DNA of 64,000 nucleotides from an uncultured Clostridia bacterium (GTDB lineage: Bacteria; Bacillota; Clostridia; Christensenellales; UBA1242), in contig CAKVFE010000003.1 of the NCBI GenBank assembly GCA_934746645.1, forward strand, positions 95,900 to 159,899. The letters run 5' to 3'. The position numbers and the translations under genes are program-made. This document shows positions 16,498 through 25,326 of this stretch, one piece after another. Positions within the stretch are counted from its first letter, which is position 1. Each line of letters starts with the position of its first letter. The notes under the pieces are model-generated. The model saw nothing but the letters and a program-made list of their open reading frames with translations, was not told where the DNA came from and made no database searches.

Positions 16498-17337
16498 ATG
16501 GGATTGTTAAGTAAGAAACCAAAGCGTGTTGCTCTTGTATTGGGTGGTGGTGCTACTAGAGGATTGGCACACATTGGTGTTATTAAGGCATTAGAAGAAA
16601 ATAATATAAGTTTTGACTATGTTGCAGGTACATCTGTAGGTTCGCTTGTTGGTGCATTTTATGCTGCTGGACTTACAAGTGATGAGATGATAAAAATTGC
16701 TAAGGGATTGAAAGTAAAAGATATAAGAAGTAGTATTATACCATTGGTTCCTTCTAAGACAGACGGTATAAAAAATTTGATTATCAACAATCTTGGTGAT
16801 ATTGATATTTCTCAATTAAAAAGACATTTTTGTGCTGTTGCTGTAGATATCCGTAGTGGCAACGAAATTGACTTTACAAGTGGAAATTTGGCTAATATTG
16901 TGGCTGGAAGCTGTTCTGTCCCAGGAGTGTTCCAACCAGTTAAATATGGTGACTATTTACTTCATGATGGTGGTCTTGCCAACAATATACCTAGCAATGT
17001 CCCAAAGATAGTATTTGATTGTGATAAGGTAGTTGCTATAGATGTCAATAGTACTCGTGGACAAGGTACAGAAAGTGATAAGTTTTTTGATACATTGCTT
17101 GCAAGTATGCGTATTATGATGAAAAGCAATAGTTTAAAAGGTTATCTTAATGGGGATATCGTTATCCAACCTGATTTAAAAAGGTTTAAATCAACCAAAC
17201 TTGATTTTGTTGATGAAATGATTATGGAAGGGTACAACGCTGCTATTTTTGAAATGGATAGTATTAAAAACCTTATTAATGGTAAAGTTATAAAAGAAAA
17301 GATTAGAAAATTTAAAGTAAACAAACATATGGTGTAA
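16498..17337 (+). CDS. Patatin-like phospholipase family protein
   Basis: 279 residues, RssA/YlbK-type. Oxyanion-hole glycines GGGATRG (16-22), nucleophile elbow GTSVG with Ser46, and the second dyad residue Asp157 in HDGGLANN are all present, so it should be an active Ser-Asp lipid acyl hydrolase. No signal peptide or membrane segment is seen, so it probably acts on the cytoplasmic side. AAGGAG precedes the ATG. The next gene starts only 4 bases after its stop. Confidence 0.92.
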   Translation: MGLLSKKPKRVALVLGGGATRGLAHIGVIKALEENNISFDYVAGTSVGSLVGAFYAAGLTSDEMIKIAKGLKVKDIRSSIIPLVPSKTDGIKNLIINNLGDIDISQLKRHFCAVAVDIRSGNEIDFTSGNLANIVAGSCSVPGVFQPVKYGDYLLHDGGLANNIPSNVPKIVFDCDKVVAIDVNSTRGQGTESDKFFDTLLASMRIMMKSNSLKGYLNGDIVIQPDLKRFKSTKLDFVDEMIMEGYNAAIFEMDSIKNLINGKVIKEKIRKFKVNKHMV

Positions 17338-17341
17338 TATA

Positions 17342-18469
17342 TTGAAAAGAAAAACTGTAGATAAACTTATTATATATGGGTGTTTAACTATATTTTTATT
17401 GCTAACATTGATTATTGGTGGATATTTAGAAATATGGCTTAAATTAAAACCCGATATGTCAAAAATTAATAAATCTGCGTTTGAAGTACATTTTGTAGAT
17501 GTTGGAGAAGGTGATGCGACCCTAATTAGGTTTAGTTCTGGCAAAACAATGTTGATTGACTCTGGAGATAATGTCAAAGTTAAACAACTCACAACATACA
17601 TTGATAAAGTGTTCTTTAATAGTCATAAGAAAGTATTTGATTATGTTGTTTTGACTCACTCTGATAGTGACCACTCTGGCAATATGGATACTATATTGGA
17701 TAAGTACAAAGTCAACAATTTTATTAGACCTAACATATTGATTGATGGACTAGAAAATTATCTTGCTGATGGTAGAGCAAAGTATGACAATAATAACGAC
17801 TATGTTTCTACTATTACAAGATTATATTCTTTAGAAAAGGAAAATAAAATTAAAGTTAGTTTTGCCGAACCTGATACTTATATAGATATGGGCAATAATG
17901 CGAAAGTACATATATTGTCGCCACTTAAACCATATTATACTACAACCAATGATTATTCTATAGTTATGATTGTAGAAGACAACAACGAAAAATTTATGTT
18001 GACCGGTGATGCTAGTACTGATGTAGAAAATGATATAATTAATAGTTATAATGAAGATGTGCTTGATGTTGATGTCTTAAAACTTGGTCATCACGGCAGT
18101 GATACTTCTACATCACTTGATTGGCTAGACATTACTCAACCAGACTATGCTGTTATTTCGGTTGGAGAAGACAATAGTTATCAACACCCAAGTAGTGCAG
18201 TGTTGGATAACATAGAGATATACAATGAAGAACATACCGATAAAATTAAAATAGCTCAAACATCAATTTTGGGTAATATTGTGTTTTATAGCAATAGTGC
18301 CAATCAGTTGGGTATGTTTAATATTGATAAGATAGGAGATTATTTATTCTTATCTTGGTGGGTTGTAGTTATTGTATTGATAGTTGTTATAGGTGTGTCT
18401 ATGTTTATTAATGACTTTATCAATCTATTCAACCGTAACAAAGCAACCAATGTAAGGTCATTTAAATAA
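17342..18469 (+). CDS. ComEC/Rec2-like metallo-beta-lactamase-fold protein, membrane anchored
   Basis: 375 residues. An N-terminal membrane anchor (about 8-32), the hydrolase domain and a C-terminal membrane segment (about 330-355). Metal motif THSDSDHSGN (about 105-113), TGDAS, GHHGSDTSTS and the typical VISVGEDNSYQHPS segment match the soluble domain of ComEC and free-standing relatives. It lacks the ComEC channel part, so it is not the DNA uptake pore; an extracytoplasmic nuclease is a fair guess. I use the TTG at 17342, preceded by GGTG, because an internal ATG would remove the anchor. Confidence 0.82.
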   Translation: MKRKTVDKLIIYGCLTIFLLLTLIIGGYLEIWLKLKPDMSKINKSAFEVHFVDVGEGDATLIRFSSGKTMLIDSGDNVKVKQLTTYIDKVFFNSHKKVFDYVVLTHSDSDHSGNMDTILDKYKVNNFIRPNILIDGLENYLADGRAKYDNNNDYVSTITRLYSLEKENKIKVSFAEPDTYIDMGNNAKVHILSPLKPYYTTTNDYSIVMIVEDNNEKFMLTGDASTDVENDIINSYNEDVLDVDVLKLGHHGSDTSTSLDWLDITQPDYAVISVGEDNSYQHPSSAVLDNIEIYNEEHTDKIKIAQTSILGNIVFYSNSANQLGMFNIDKIGDYLFLSWWVVVIVLIVVIGVSMFINDFINLFNRNKATNVRSFK

Positions 18470-18540
18470 TTGATTGTGTTCAATAACTAAAATAATATAA
18501 AAATGTTTTTATTGTTTTGGACTATTGTCAATTTAATTAT

Positions 18541-18569
18541 TTGGTTATTTATTTAAAATACTATATAAT
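18541..18569 (+). promoter_or_regulatory. Likely promoter of the pseudo-shikimate kinase/tkt operon
   Basis: TTGGTT (18541-18546), 17-bp spacer and TATAAT (18564-18569), 43 bases before the start at 18612. Confidence 0.6.
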
Positions 18570-18611
18570 ATTATTAGATTAATAATAATCATTCTTAAAA
18601 GGGGTTAAGGC

Positions 18612-19109
18612 ATGATAACTAACATCTGCATTGTTGGATTACTGAAGAAATACACAAAAAGTATATCCAAACGTGTTGCCGACACGCTTGATATGTTTTA
18701 TGCAGATGTTACAGAACTTCTTGAGTACGAATATATCAATATGGCTAATGCTGAAAAGATAGTTGGCAAAGAATATATGGAAAAACAAGAAGTAAAAAAG
18801 ATAAAGGCTTTGTCCACTTTTGAAAATACGCTTTTTACTGTGGATACTTTTTATCTAAACAATGAAAAGAATCTTCATCATATAAAGAATGGTGCATTAG
18901 TCATCTATCTTCAACTTAGTCAAAAAATGTTTGATAAACATATAAAACAAGAAAAACTGGCTAAGCAAGAAGAATCAATAGTTAGAAATATGGCATTTGA
19001 GCGTGACTTATTGTTGAAGGATTATGCTGATATTGTGGTTGATATTACCACTGATAAAAATATCGAAAAACTAATTTTAACTAAAATCGAGGAATATTAT
19101 GAAAAGTGA
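18612..19109 (+). CDS. Degenerate shikimate-kinase-like protein without a P-loop
   Basis: 165 residues. The order of segments follows shikimate kinase: beta strand NICIVG, a first helix, FYADVTELLEYE where AroK has F-x-D-x-D, a GKEYMEK-like segment, a hydrophobic strand GALVIYLQLS where AroK reads VVYL-x-A/S, and a C-terminal ADIVVDITTDKNIEKLI that matches the family's end. Yet the P-loop GxxxxGK[ST] reads GLLKKYTKS, the second Asp of DxD is Thr and the GGG motif is FTVDTF. It should not bind ATP in the usual way. It overlaps the start of transketolase by 11 bases, so the two are translationally linked. Confidence 0.6.
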   Translation: MITNICIVGLLKKYTKSISKRVADTLDMFYADVTELLEYEYINMANAEKIVGKEYMEKQEVKKIKALSTFENTLFTVDTFYLNNEKNLHHIKNGALVIYLQLSQKMFDKHIKQEKLAKQEESIVRNMAFERDLLLKDYADIVVDITTDKNIEKLILTKIEEYYEK

Positions 19110-21066
19110 TAATTTATGTGTAAACTCTCTTAGACTACTTTCAATGGACGAGATTAACACTGCAAAAAGTGGACACCCAGGTATTGCATTAGGTTGTGCA
19201 CCTATACTTTATTCTTTATATGCAAAAGTGTTAAAATGTACACCACAAGCAGAAAAACATCTTCTTCGTGATAGATTTGTTATGTCTGCAGGTCATGGTT
19301 CTTCTTTGTTGTATGCTACATTACATAGTTGTGGTTTTAGCTTTACTATGGACGATTTGAAGGGCTTTAGAACAATCAATTCTCGTTGCCCAGGACACCC
19401 AGAAGTAAGTGCTGATAATGCAATAGACGCAAGTACAGGACCATTGGGACAAGGACTTGCCAATGCTGTTGGTATGGCTATGGCAGAAAAACATATGGCT
19501 TCTATTTTTAACAAACCAGAATTTAAACTATTTGACAACTATACATACTGCTTGGTAGGTGATGGTTGCTTGATGGAAGGTATTTCTCACGAAGCATTAA
19601 GTCTTGCTGGTACTTTAAAACTTAACAAACTTATTGTTATTTATGACCGTAACCATGTTTGCCTAGATGGTAGTACAGATATGGCATTTACACAAAATAC
19701 AGCTCAAGTAGTTAAAGGTTATGGCTTTAATGTTATTGAAGTTAAAGATGGCAATAGCGTAGACAAAATTACTTCTGCACTTAATAAAGCAAAGAAAAGT
19801 CAAAAACCAACAATGGTTATTGTTGATACAGTTATTGGTTATGGTTCAAGTCTAGCAGGCGACCATAAAGTACACGGTAGCCCATTAGGTGAAGACGAAA
19901 CACTAAAACTTAGAGCAAAACTTGGCGTTGTAGGCGAACCTTTTGAATTAAATCAAAAAGCAAAAGAAGCTTTTGATGGCTTAAAAGACCACTATGATGC
20001 TATATACAAAGAATTTGAAGAGCGTATGCAAACATACAAACGCAACTATCCATCAGACTATCGTATACTTAATATGTATTTAAAAAATGATTATTCTGAT
20101 GTAGACAGCTTTATTGGTAATTTAGAAAATAAGAAAGTAAGCACTAGAGTTGCTAGTGGGGAGATACTTAACACAATCGCTGACAACTATTCTAATATAC
20201 TAGGTGGTTGTGCTGATGTTATGAGTAGTACAAAAGCACAAGTTTATAGCGCTAACTACAACGAAAATCCAGTAGGCCGTAATATTATGTTTGGTGTAAG
20301 AGAACTTGGTATGGCTGGTATTGCTAATGGTATGGCTCTATATAGTGGACTAACACCATTTGTATCTACATTTATGGTATTTGGAGATTATCTAAAACCA
20401 GCATTAAGAATGAGTGCATTGTCCAATTTAAGAGTTTTGTATATACTTACACACGATTCGTTGTATGTTGGTAAAGATGGTCCTACACATCAACCTGTAG
20501 AGCAAATGGCTATGTTTAGATCAATACCTAATACATATACATTTAGACCTGCAGATTTGGTAGAAACAGCAGCTTGTTATTCTGTTGCACTTAACACCAA
20601 TAGGCCTTCTGTATTTGCATTAACAAGACAAGATTTAGATCCAGTAGAATCTAGTTTTGAAAAAGCAAAATTGGGTGCATACATTATTAAAGATACCGAA
20701 AATACTCCTAACGCTATCCTTATAGCTACTGGTAGTGAAGTTAATACAGCACTTGAAGTAGCTAAAGAGTTGGAAGAATTGGGTCAAAGCATAAGAGTAG
20801 TAAGTATGCCTTGTATGGAACTATTTGATGCTCAACCAGATAGTTATAAAGAAAAAGTTCTTGATCGTACAATACCTACATTTGCTATCGAATTAAGTTC
20901 TGATTTAAGTTTCTATAAATATATCAGCACAGGTGCTGTTATTGGCACAACAACATTTGGAATGAGTGGCACTCCAACAGATGTTATTAAAGAACTTAAA
21001 CTTGATACTAAGTCAATAGTTAATCAAATTAAAAAACAACTAAAAATAAAAGAAAAGAAAGATTAA
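19099..21066 (+). CDS. tkt: Transketolase
   Basis: TPP-dependent enzyme of the non-oxidative pentose phosphate pathway. 655 residues, full length. Visible: substrate His in the SGHPGIALGCAP segment, TPP/Mg motif GDGCLMEG (about 154-161) with the trailing N, pyrimidine domain around GVRELGMAGIANGMALYSG, and a C-terminal domain with ATGSEVNTALEVA. The ATG follows GAGG inside the preceding gene. With no other pentose-phosphate genes nearby, its partner, the shikimate-kinase-like protein, is unexpected. Confidence 0.96.
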   Translation: MKSDNLCVNSLRLLSMDEINTAKSGHPGIALGCAPILYSLYAKVLKCTPQAEKHLLRDRFVMSAGHGSSLLYATLHSCGFSFTMDDLKGFRTINSRCPGHPEVSADNAIDASTGPLGQGLANAVGMAMAEKHMASIFNKPEFKLFDNYTYCLVGDGCLMEGISHEALSLAGTLKLNKLIVIYDRNHVCLDGSTDMAFTQNTAQVVKGYGFNVIEVKDGNSVDKITSALNKAKKSQKPTMVIVDTVIGYGSSLAGDHKVHGSPLGEDETLKLRAKLGVVGEPFELNQKAKEAFDGLKDHYDAIYKEFEERMQTYKRNYPSDYRILNMYLKNDYSDVDSFIGNLENKKVSTRVASGEILNTIADNYSNILGGCADVMSSTKAQVYSANYNENPVGRNIMFGVRELGMAGIANGMALYSGLTPFVSTFMVFGDYLKPALRMSALSNLRVLYILTHDSLYVGKDGPTHQPVEQMAMFRSIPNTYTFRPADLVETAACYSVALNTNRPSVFALTRQDLDPVESSFEKAKLGAYIIKDTENTPNAILIATGSEVNTALEVAKELEELGQSIRVVSMPCMELFDAQPDSYKEKVLDRTIPTFAIELSSDLSFYKYISTGAVIGTTTFGMSGTPTDVIKELKLDTKSIVNQIKKQLKIKEKKD

Positions 21067-21080
21067 TTCTTTCTTTTTTT
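21053..21080 (+). terminator. Terminator overlapping the end of tkt
   Basis: 9-bp stem AAAAGAAAG (21053-21061) / CTTTCTTTT (21069-21077), T-run beyond. The stop codon lies in the loop. Confidence 0.75.
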
Positions 21081-21094
21081 TAAATAAATAATCT

Positions 21095-21123
21095 TTGATA
21101 GTTGTTGATTAATGTAGTATAAT
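21095..21123 (+). promoter_or_regulatory. Promoter of lon-engB
   Basis: TTGATA (21095-21100), 17-bp spacer, TATAAT (21118-21123). It leaves a leader of about 140 bases before lon. I see no CtsR or HrcA (CIRCE) site in it. Confidence 0.75.
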
Positions 21124-21269
21124 AGAATACAATTTTTGTTTGAAAAATAGTTGTATTTAAGATATACTTAAATGTAAGATTTCAACGCTAAAGATTATAT
21201 TTTAGATTTGATTTTTTATACAATAGATTTAAATTTATTTTAGATATACTAATTTTAAAAGGTAGTAAT

Positions 21270-23645
21270 ATGAATAAAGATAATTTTTATTTTGGATATA
21301 CCAATTTTATTAATTCAATAGAGAAAAAACAAGAACATTTAAAGGTAGTTGCTTCATATAAGTATTTGCTTCCATTTCCTTATATCCCTTATGCAGATAT
21401 AGCAAAAAAGGATAGAGAAAAAGAGATTATCAATTCTATAGCAAAATCTGGCGAAATGTTTTTTATGGCTATTCCTACTTTTATAGACGAATATGCTGAT
21501 ACAAAAGAAAAATACCATAAAGTGGGCTTAGTATGTAGATTTGAACGCACAGGTCAAAATGATGCCAATGGTATGACATATTTTTGCAACCCAATTTATT
21601 TTGCTAATGTCGTTAATGTTGTAGAAGAAAATGGTTTTGAATATGCGACAACTCAACCTCAAGAGATGAAAAGTGATAGTTCATTGATGGATTCTTTGGT
21701 AGATAAAACTAGAAATTGGTACTTTAATTATATTGATTATGCCAATAAAAAGATTAATCCAGAGTTGGTAGAATATATCAAAGAAGTTGAAGACCCATTT
21801 GTTATGGCTTGCCTAATGATGTCAACTATTGATGCTGACCAACACGAACAATATCAATTTATGGAAGAAGAAAATCTTGTTGCTAGACTAGAACAGTTGT
21901 GTGTTTTGCTTAATAGATTATTCTCTTACGAAACACTTAATAAAAACATAGATGCAAAAATCAAACAAGACAACGAACAACATCAAAAAGAAGCTTATAT
22001 TAAAGAGCGTATTAAATATCTTAATAAAGAAATTGGCGAAGACGATGAATTTGGTGCAATGGAAAAGAAAGTTAAAGATTGCAAAATGCCAAAGTCAACA
22101 GAAGATTATGTCTTAGACCAAATCAGAAAACTTTCAAAAATTCCTCCAATGGCAGCTGATTATAATGTTATTAAAAACTATATCGAAACAGTAGTTGAAC
22201 TTCCTTGGTCAAAATACACTACAGACAATATTGATATTGCTCACGCAAGAAAAGTATTAGATGACGAGCATTATGGACTAGAAAAAGTAAAGACTAGAAT
22301 ACTAGAGTATCTTGCTGTACTTAAACTTAATGATAAAGTTAGTGGCCAAATACTATGTTTGGTCGGTGCACCGGGAGTAGGTAAGACAAGTATAGCAAAA
22401 TCAGTAGCCAATGCTTTAGGTCGTAAATTTGTCAAACTTACATTGGGTGGTGTACACGATGAAAGCGAGATAAGAGGACATAGAAAGACTTATGTTGGTG
22501 CTATGGTTGGTAAGATTATATACAATATAAAACTTGCAGGCACCAACAATCCAGTATTCCTATTGGACGAAATAGACAAACTTACTTCTGATATTCACGG
22601 TGATCCAGCTAGTGCATTGTTGGAAGTATTGGATCCACAACAAAATGCTACATTTAGAGATAACTTCTTGGAAGTTCCTTATGATCTAAGTAAAGTTATA
22701 TTTATTGCAACAGCCAACTATGTTGACCGTATACCAGCACCACTTAGAGATCGTATGGAAATTATTAATGTTGATAGTTATACAGCTAATGAAAAAGTCG
22801 AGATAGCAAAACAACATTTGATACCAAAACAATTAAAAGAAAATGGTATTAAAGAAGGAAGTCTAGTAATAAGTGATGATGTTTTGTATCATATTATAGA
22901 CGAATATACTTATGAAGCAGGTGTTAGAAATCTTGAAAGATTAATAGCTAAAATATGTAGACAGTTGGCAGTTAAACTTGTTGATAATCCAGATGAAAAA
23001 TTGCCTTGGGTTATTACTCAAAAAATGTTGCCAATAGTTCTTAACGAACCACCAGTAACCAATCACGGTGTAAGAAAACAACCTGAAGTTGGTGTTGGAT
23101 ATGGTTTAGGTTGGAGTCCTTATGGTGGAAGTGTACTTACTTTAGAAGGTGTTTCATTAAAGGGTAAAGGCAACCTTGTTGTAACTGGTAACTTAAAAAA
23201 TGTTATGCAAGAAAGTTGTAAGATAGCTTATACTGTAGCTAAGAGATGTGTTAATTCTAGTGTTGATTACAACAAACTTGATATACATATCAATGCTTGC
23301 GAAGGTGGAGTACAAAAAGATGGACCAAGTGCTGGTGTAGTACTTGCGTTGGTTATTTATAGTGTACTAACCAATAAAAAGATATCCAATCAATATGCAA
23401 TGACAGGAGAGATAAGCTTAACTGGACAAGTATATGCAATAGGTGGACTAAGAGAAAAACTTTATGCTTGTGTACAAAACGGTATTGAAAATGTAATTGT
23501 TCCTTTGGAAAATAAAAAAGATATTAAGTTTGTACCTAGTGAAATAACAGACAAATTAAATATACATTATGTAAGTACATTTGATGAAGTATTAAAACTA
23601 GCTATAGTAGGTGATAAAAATGAAAATAACAAAAAGCGTGTTTAA
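21270..23645 (+). CDS. lon: ATP-dependent protease Lon
   Basis: Cytoplasmic AAA+ serine protease for damaged and regulatory proteins. 791 residues. N-terminal substrate domain (about 15-210), helical linker, AAA+ module with Walker A GAPGVGKTS and Walker B FLLDEIDK, and the protease domain with the Ser687-Lys730 dyad (KDGPSAG and GLREKL); the 43-residue spacing of the dyad equals that of E. coli Lon. The start codon follows AAAGGTAG. engB overlaps its 3' end, as in the lonA-ysxC pair of Bacillus. Confidence 0.97.
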   Translation: MNKDNFYFGYTNFINSIEKKQEHLKVVASYKYLLPFPYIPYADIAKKDREKEIINSIAKSGEMFFMAIPTFIDEYADTKEKYHKVGLVCRFERTGQNDANGMTYFCNPIYFANVVNVVEENGFEYATTQPQEMKSDSSLMDSLVDKTRNWYFNYIDYANKKINPELVEYIKEVEDPFVMACLMMSTIDADQHEQYQFMEEENLVARLEQLCVLLNRLFSYETLNKNIDAKIKQDNEQHQKEAYIKERIKYLNKEIGEDDEFGAMEKKVKDCKMPKSTEDYVLDQIRKLSKIPPMAADYNVIKNYIETVVELPWSKYTTDNIDIAHARKVLDDEHYGLEKVKTRILEYLAVLKLNDKVSGQILCLVGAPGVGKTSIAKSVANALGRKFVKLTLGGVHDESEIRGHRKTYVGAMVGKIIYNIKLAGTNNPVFLLDEIDKLTSDIHGDPASALLEVLDPQQNATFRDNFLEVPYDLSKVIFIATANYVDRIPAPLRDRMEIINVDSYTANEKVEIAKQHLIPKQLKENGIKEGSLVISDDVLYHIIDEYTYEAGVRNLERLIAKICRQLAVKLVDNPDEKLPWVITQKMLPIVLNEPPVTNHGVRKQPEVGVGYGLGWSPYGGSVLTLEGVSLKGKGNLVVTGNLKNVMQESCKIAYTVAKRCVNSSVDYNKLDIHINACEGGVQKDGPSAGVVLALVIYSVLTNKKISNQYAMTGEISLTGQVYAIGGLREKLYACVQNGIENVIVPLENKKDIKFVPSEITDKLNIHYVSTFDEVLKLAIVGDKNENNKKRV

Positions 23646-24231
23646 GACAAGTGTTGCTAGTCCATCAAAAATTTTGATAGACGAAAAAGATCAAATAGCA
23701 TTTGTAGGTAGAAGTAATGTTGGTAAAAGTAGTCTTATCAATATGTTGGTAAACAACTCAAAATTGTGTAAGACTTCATCTACACCGGGTCGTACTAGAC
23801 TAATCAATTATTTTACTATAAATGATGATTTCTATTTTGTAGATTTACCGGGTTATGGTTATGCACAAGCTAGTCATAAAGATGTTGCAAGTTGGCAACA
23901 ACTTATCGAACCATATCTTATCAATAATCCAAAATTGAAGTGTGTTGTAGCACTAGTTGATGTAAGACATGACCCTACTGCACAAGATGCACAAATGATC
24001 AATTATCTACATTATTACCAAATACCATTCGTGATTGTGGCAACAAAGTGTGACAAATTGCCAAAAAGTAAGGTTAAGCCTGCACTTACAAAAATGGCAA
24101 ACATACTAAAAGTTGGTGCTCAAAATGTTTATGGGGTTAGTAGCGAAACACAATATGGTAAACAAGAACTACTTAACAAACTTGACCAATTTAGATTGGT
24201 AGACAATCAAATAGATGAAGTAGAAGAATAA
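23620..24231 (+). CDS. engB: Ribosome-biogenesis GTPase EngB/YsxC
   Basis: Essential-type small GTPase for assembly of the large ribosomal subunit, 203 residues. G1 GRSNVGKSS (30-38), G3 DLPGYGYA (75-82) and G4 TKCDK (142-146) are intact. The ATG at 23620 lies 26 bases inside the end of lon, preceded by GTAGGTG; a GTG nine bases upstream is the alternative. Co-transcribed with lon. Confidence 0.96.
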   Translation: MKITKSVFKTSVASPSKILIDEKDQIAFVGRSNVGKSSLINMLVNNSKLCKTSSTPGRTRLINYFTINDDFYFVDLPGYGYAQASHKDVASWQQLIEPYLINNPKLKCVVALVDVRHDPTAQDAQMINYLHYYQIPFVIVATKCDKLPKSKVKPALTKMANILKVGAQNVYGVSSETQYGKQELLNKLDQFRLVDNQIDEVEE

Positions 24232-24272
24232 TTTTTAATCTTTAAAATTAATAATAATTAATATTTATAATT

Positions 24273-24305
24273 AAAGTATATGACTAATAATCATATACTT
24301 TTTTT
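24273..24305 (+). terminator. Terminator after engB
   Basis: Perfect 11-bp stem AAAGTATATGA (24273-24283) / TCATATACTTT (24291-24301), 7-nt loop, T's continue. Confidence 0.9.
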
Positions 24306-24403
24306 AATATTTTTTATAATTCATTTTATTTTTATTGGTAACTTTTTTTTAGCTAATTCATATAGTGTAATATACAGGCTTATTAAATAGGAGGTAAACA
24401 TAT

Positions 24404-25060
24404 ATGTCATTTTATTCAGGAAGTAGAAATGCTTTTTGCCCGGGACCTATTACTGGCAATCCTTTGAATGGCTTGTGTGAAAAAGCATGTATTCATGCAA
24501 AGAAAGTTTTTGACGCTTGTCTTCGTCAAATGCAAGAAACAGATGTTCAAGTAACAGTTACCGATTACATACCTGCCAATCCTACTCAACCATTAACTTT
24601 TGTAAGTGTTAATGCTTTGCCAACTCAAACTACTATTAACAATCTTGTTGTAGATAGATTTGAAGACAAACCATGTTTTGCAAGAGTAAGTGGTGAAGTG
24701 GAAGTACCTATAGAAGTTCATTATACTGATGCCAATGGTGTAGCTGGTGTTGGAAGAAGTACAGTCACAGTTAATAGTGATGTTGTACTTTATGTTCCAC
24801 AACCAAGTGTTGTACCATTTACGGTAGAAGCATATTGCAACTGTCTAAGTCCAGATGGCGAGTATGTGGGCAATAATGTATTTAGCTTAGACTTCTGTCT
24901 AGCATTAATACTAAGAGTGGTAGTAGAGGCAGAGATACTTGTACCAAGTTATGGATATTGTCCTATACCACCTTGTCAAGAATTTACTCAAGATGCATGC
25001 TCAGGATTCTTTGAATTACCATTGTATCCAGCACAGCAACCTGTAGCCAATGCTAACTAG
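24404..25060 (+). CDS. Cysteine-rich beta-strand protein of unknown function
   Basis: 218 residues, no signal peptide, no membrane segment. Cysteines cluster at the start (Cys12, CEKACIHAKKVFDAC about 25-39), in the middle (YCNC about 143-146) and near the end (YCPIPPCQ, DACSG). The core alternates short polar and hydrophobic stretches, suggesting beta strands. The layout recalls cysteine-rich structural proteins found in many clostridia, some linked to spore coats, but I cannot assign it to a family. It is a single-gene unit between two hairpins with a very good AGGAGG, hinting at high expression. Confidence 0.7.
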   Translation: MSFYSGSRNAFCPGPITGNPLNGLCEKACIHAKKVFDACLRQMQETDVQVTVTDYIPANPTQPLTFVSVNALPTQTTINNLVVDRFEDKPCFARVSGEVEVPIEVHYTDANGVAGVGRSTVTVNSDVVLYVPQPSVVPFTVEAYCNCLSPDGEYVGNNVFSLDFCLALILRVVVEAEILVPSYGYCPIPPCQEFTQDACSGFFELPLYPAQQPVANAN

Positions 25061-25073
25061 TTAGTGTGGTATT

Positions 25074-25104
25074 AAGATGTGTATTAAAAGTACACATCTT
25101 TTTT
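25074..25104 (+). terminator. Terminator after the cysteine-rich protein gene
   Basis: Perfect 10-bp stem AAGATGTGTA (25074-25083) / TACACATCTT (25091-25100), T's follow. Confidence 0.9.
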
Positions 25105-25225
25105 ATTGATAAATTTAACATTAAAATGATTTAAGTGTTCAAGTGAAAATATAAAATGATTAAAAAATATAACTTGTGTTTAGTTTTTATATCCCAGTAT
25201 TAAATAAAAATTATGATAGTATCAG

Positions 25226-25263
25226 TTTTGGATATTAAGTTTAAAATTTTTTGATATCCAAAA
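25226..25263 (+). promoter_or_regulatory. Inverted repeat upstream of the unknown gene at 25327
   Basis: TTTTGGATAT (25226-25235) and ATATCCAAAA (25254-25263), 10 bp perfect, separated by 18 bases. No T-run follows. It ends 63 bases before the start codon and is placed like an operator. Confidence 0.45.
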
Positions 25264-25326
25264 TAACTATTGAAAAAATATCTTTAATGTAGTAAACTAT
25301 TAGTAGATAAAAATTTTGGAGGGAAT

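Noticed and set aside
17342..18469. Full ComEC competence channel
   Set aside because: Only the metallo-beta-lactamase part with two single membrane segments is present; the multi-pass competence domain is missing.
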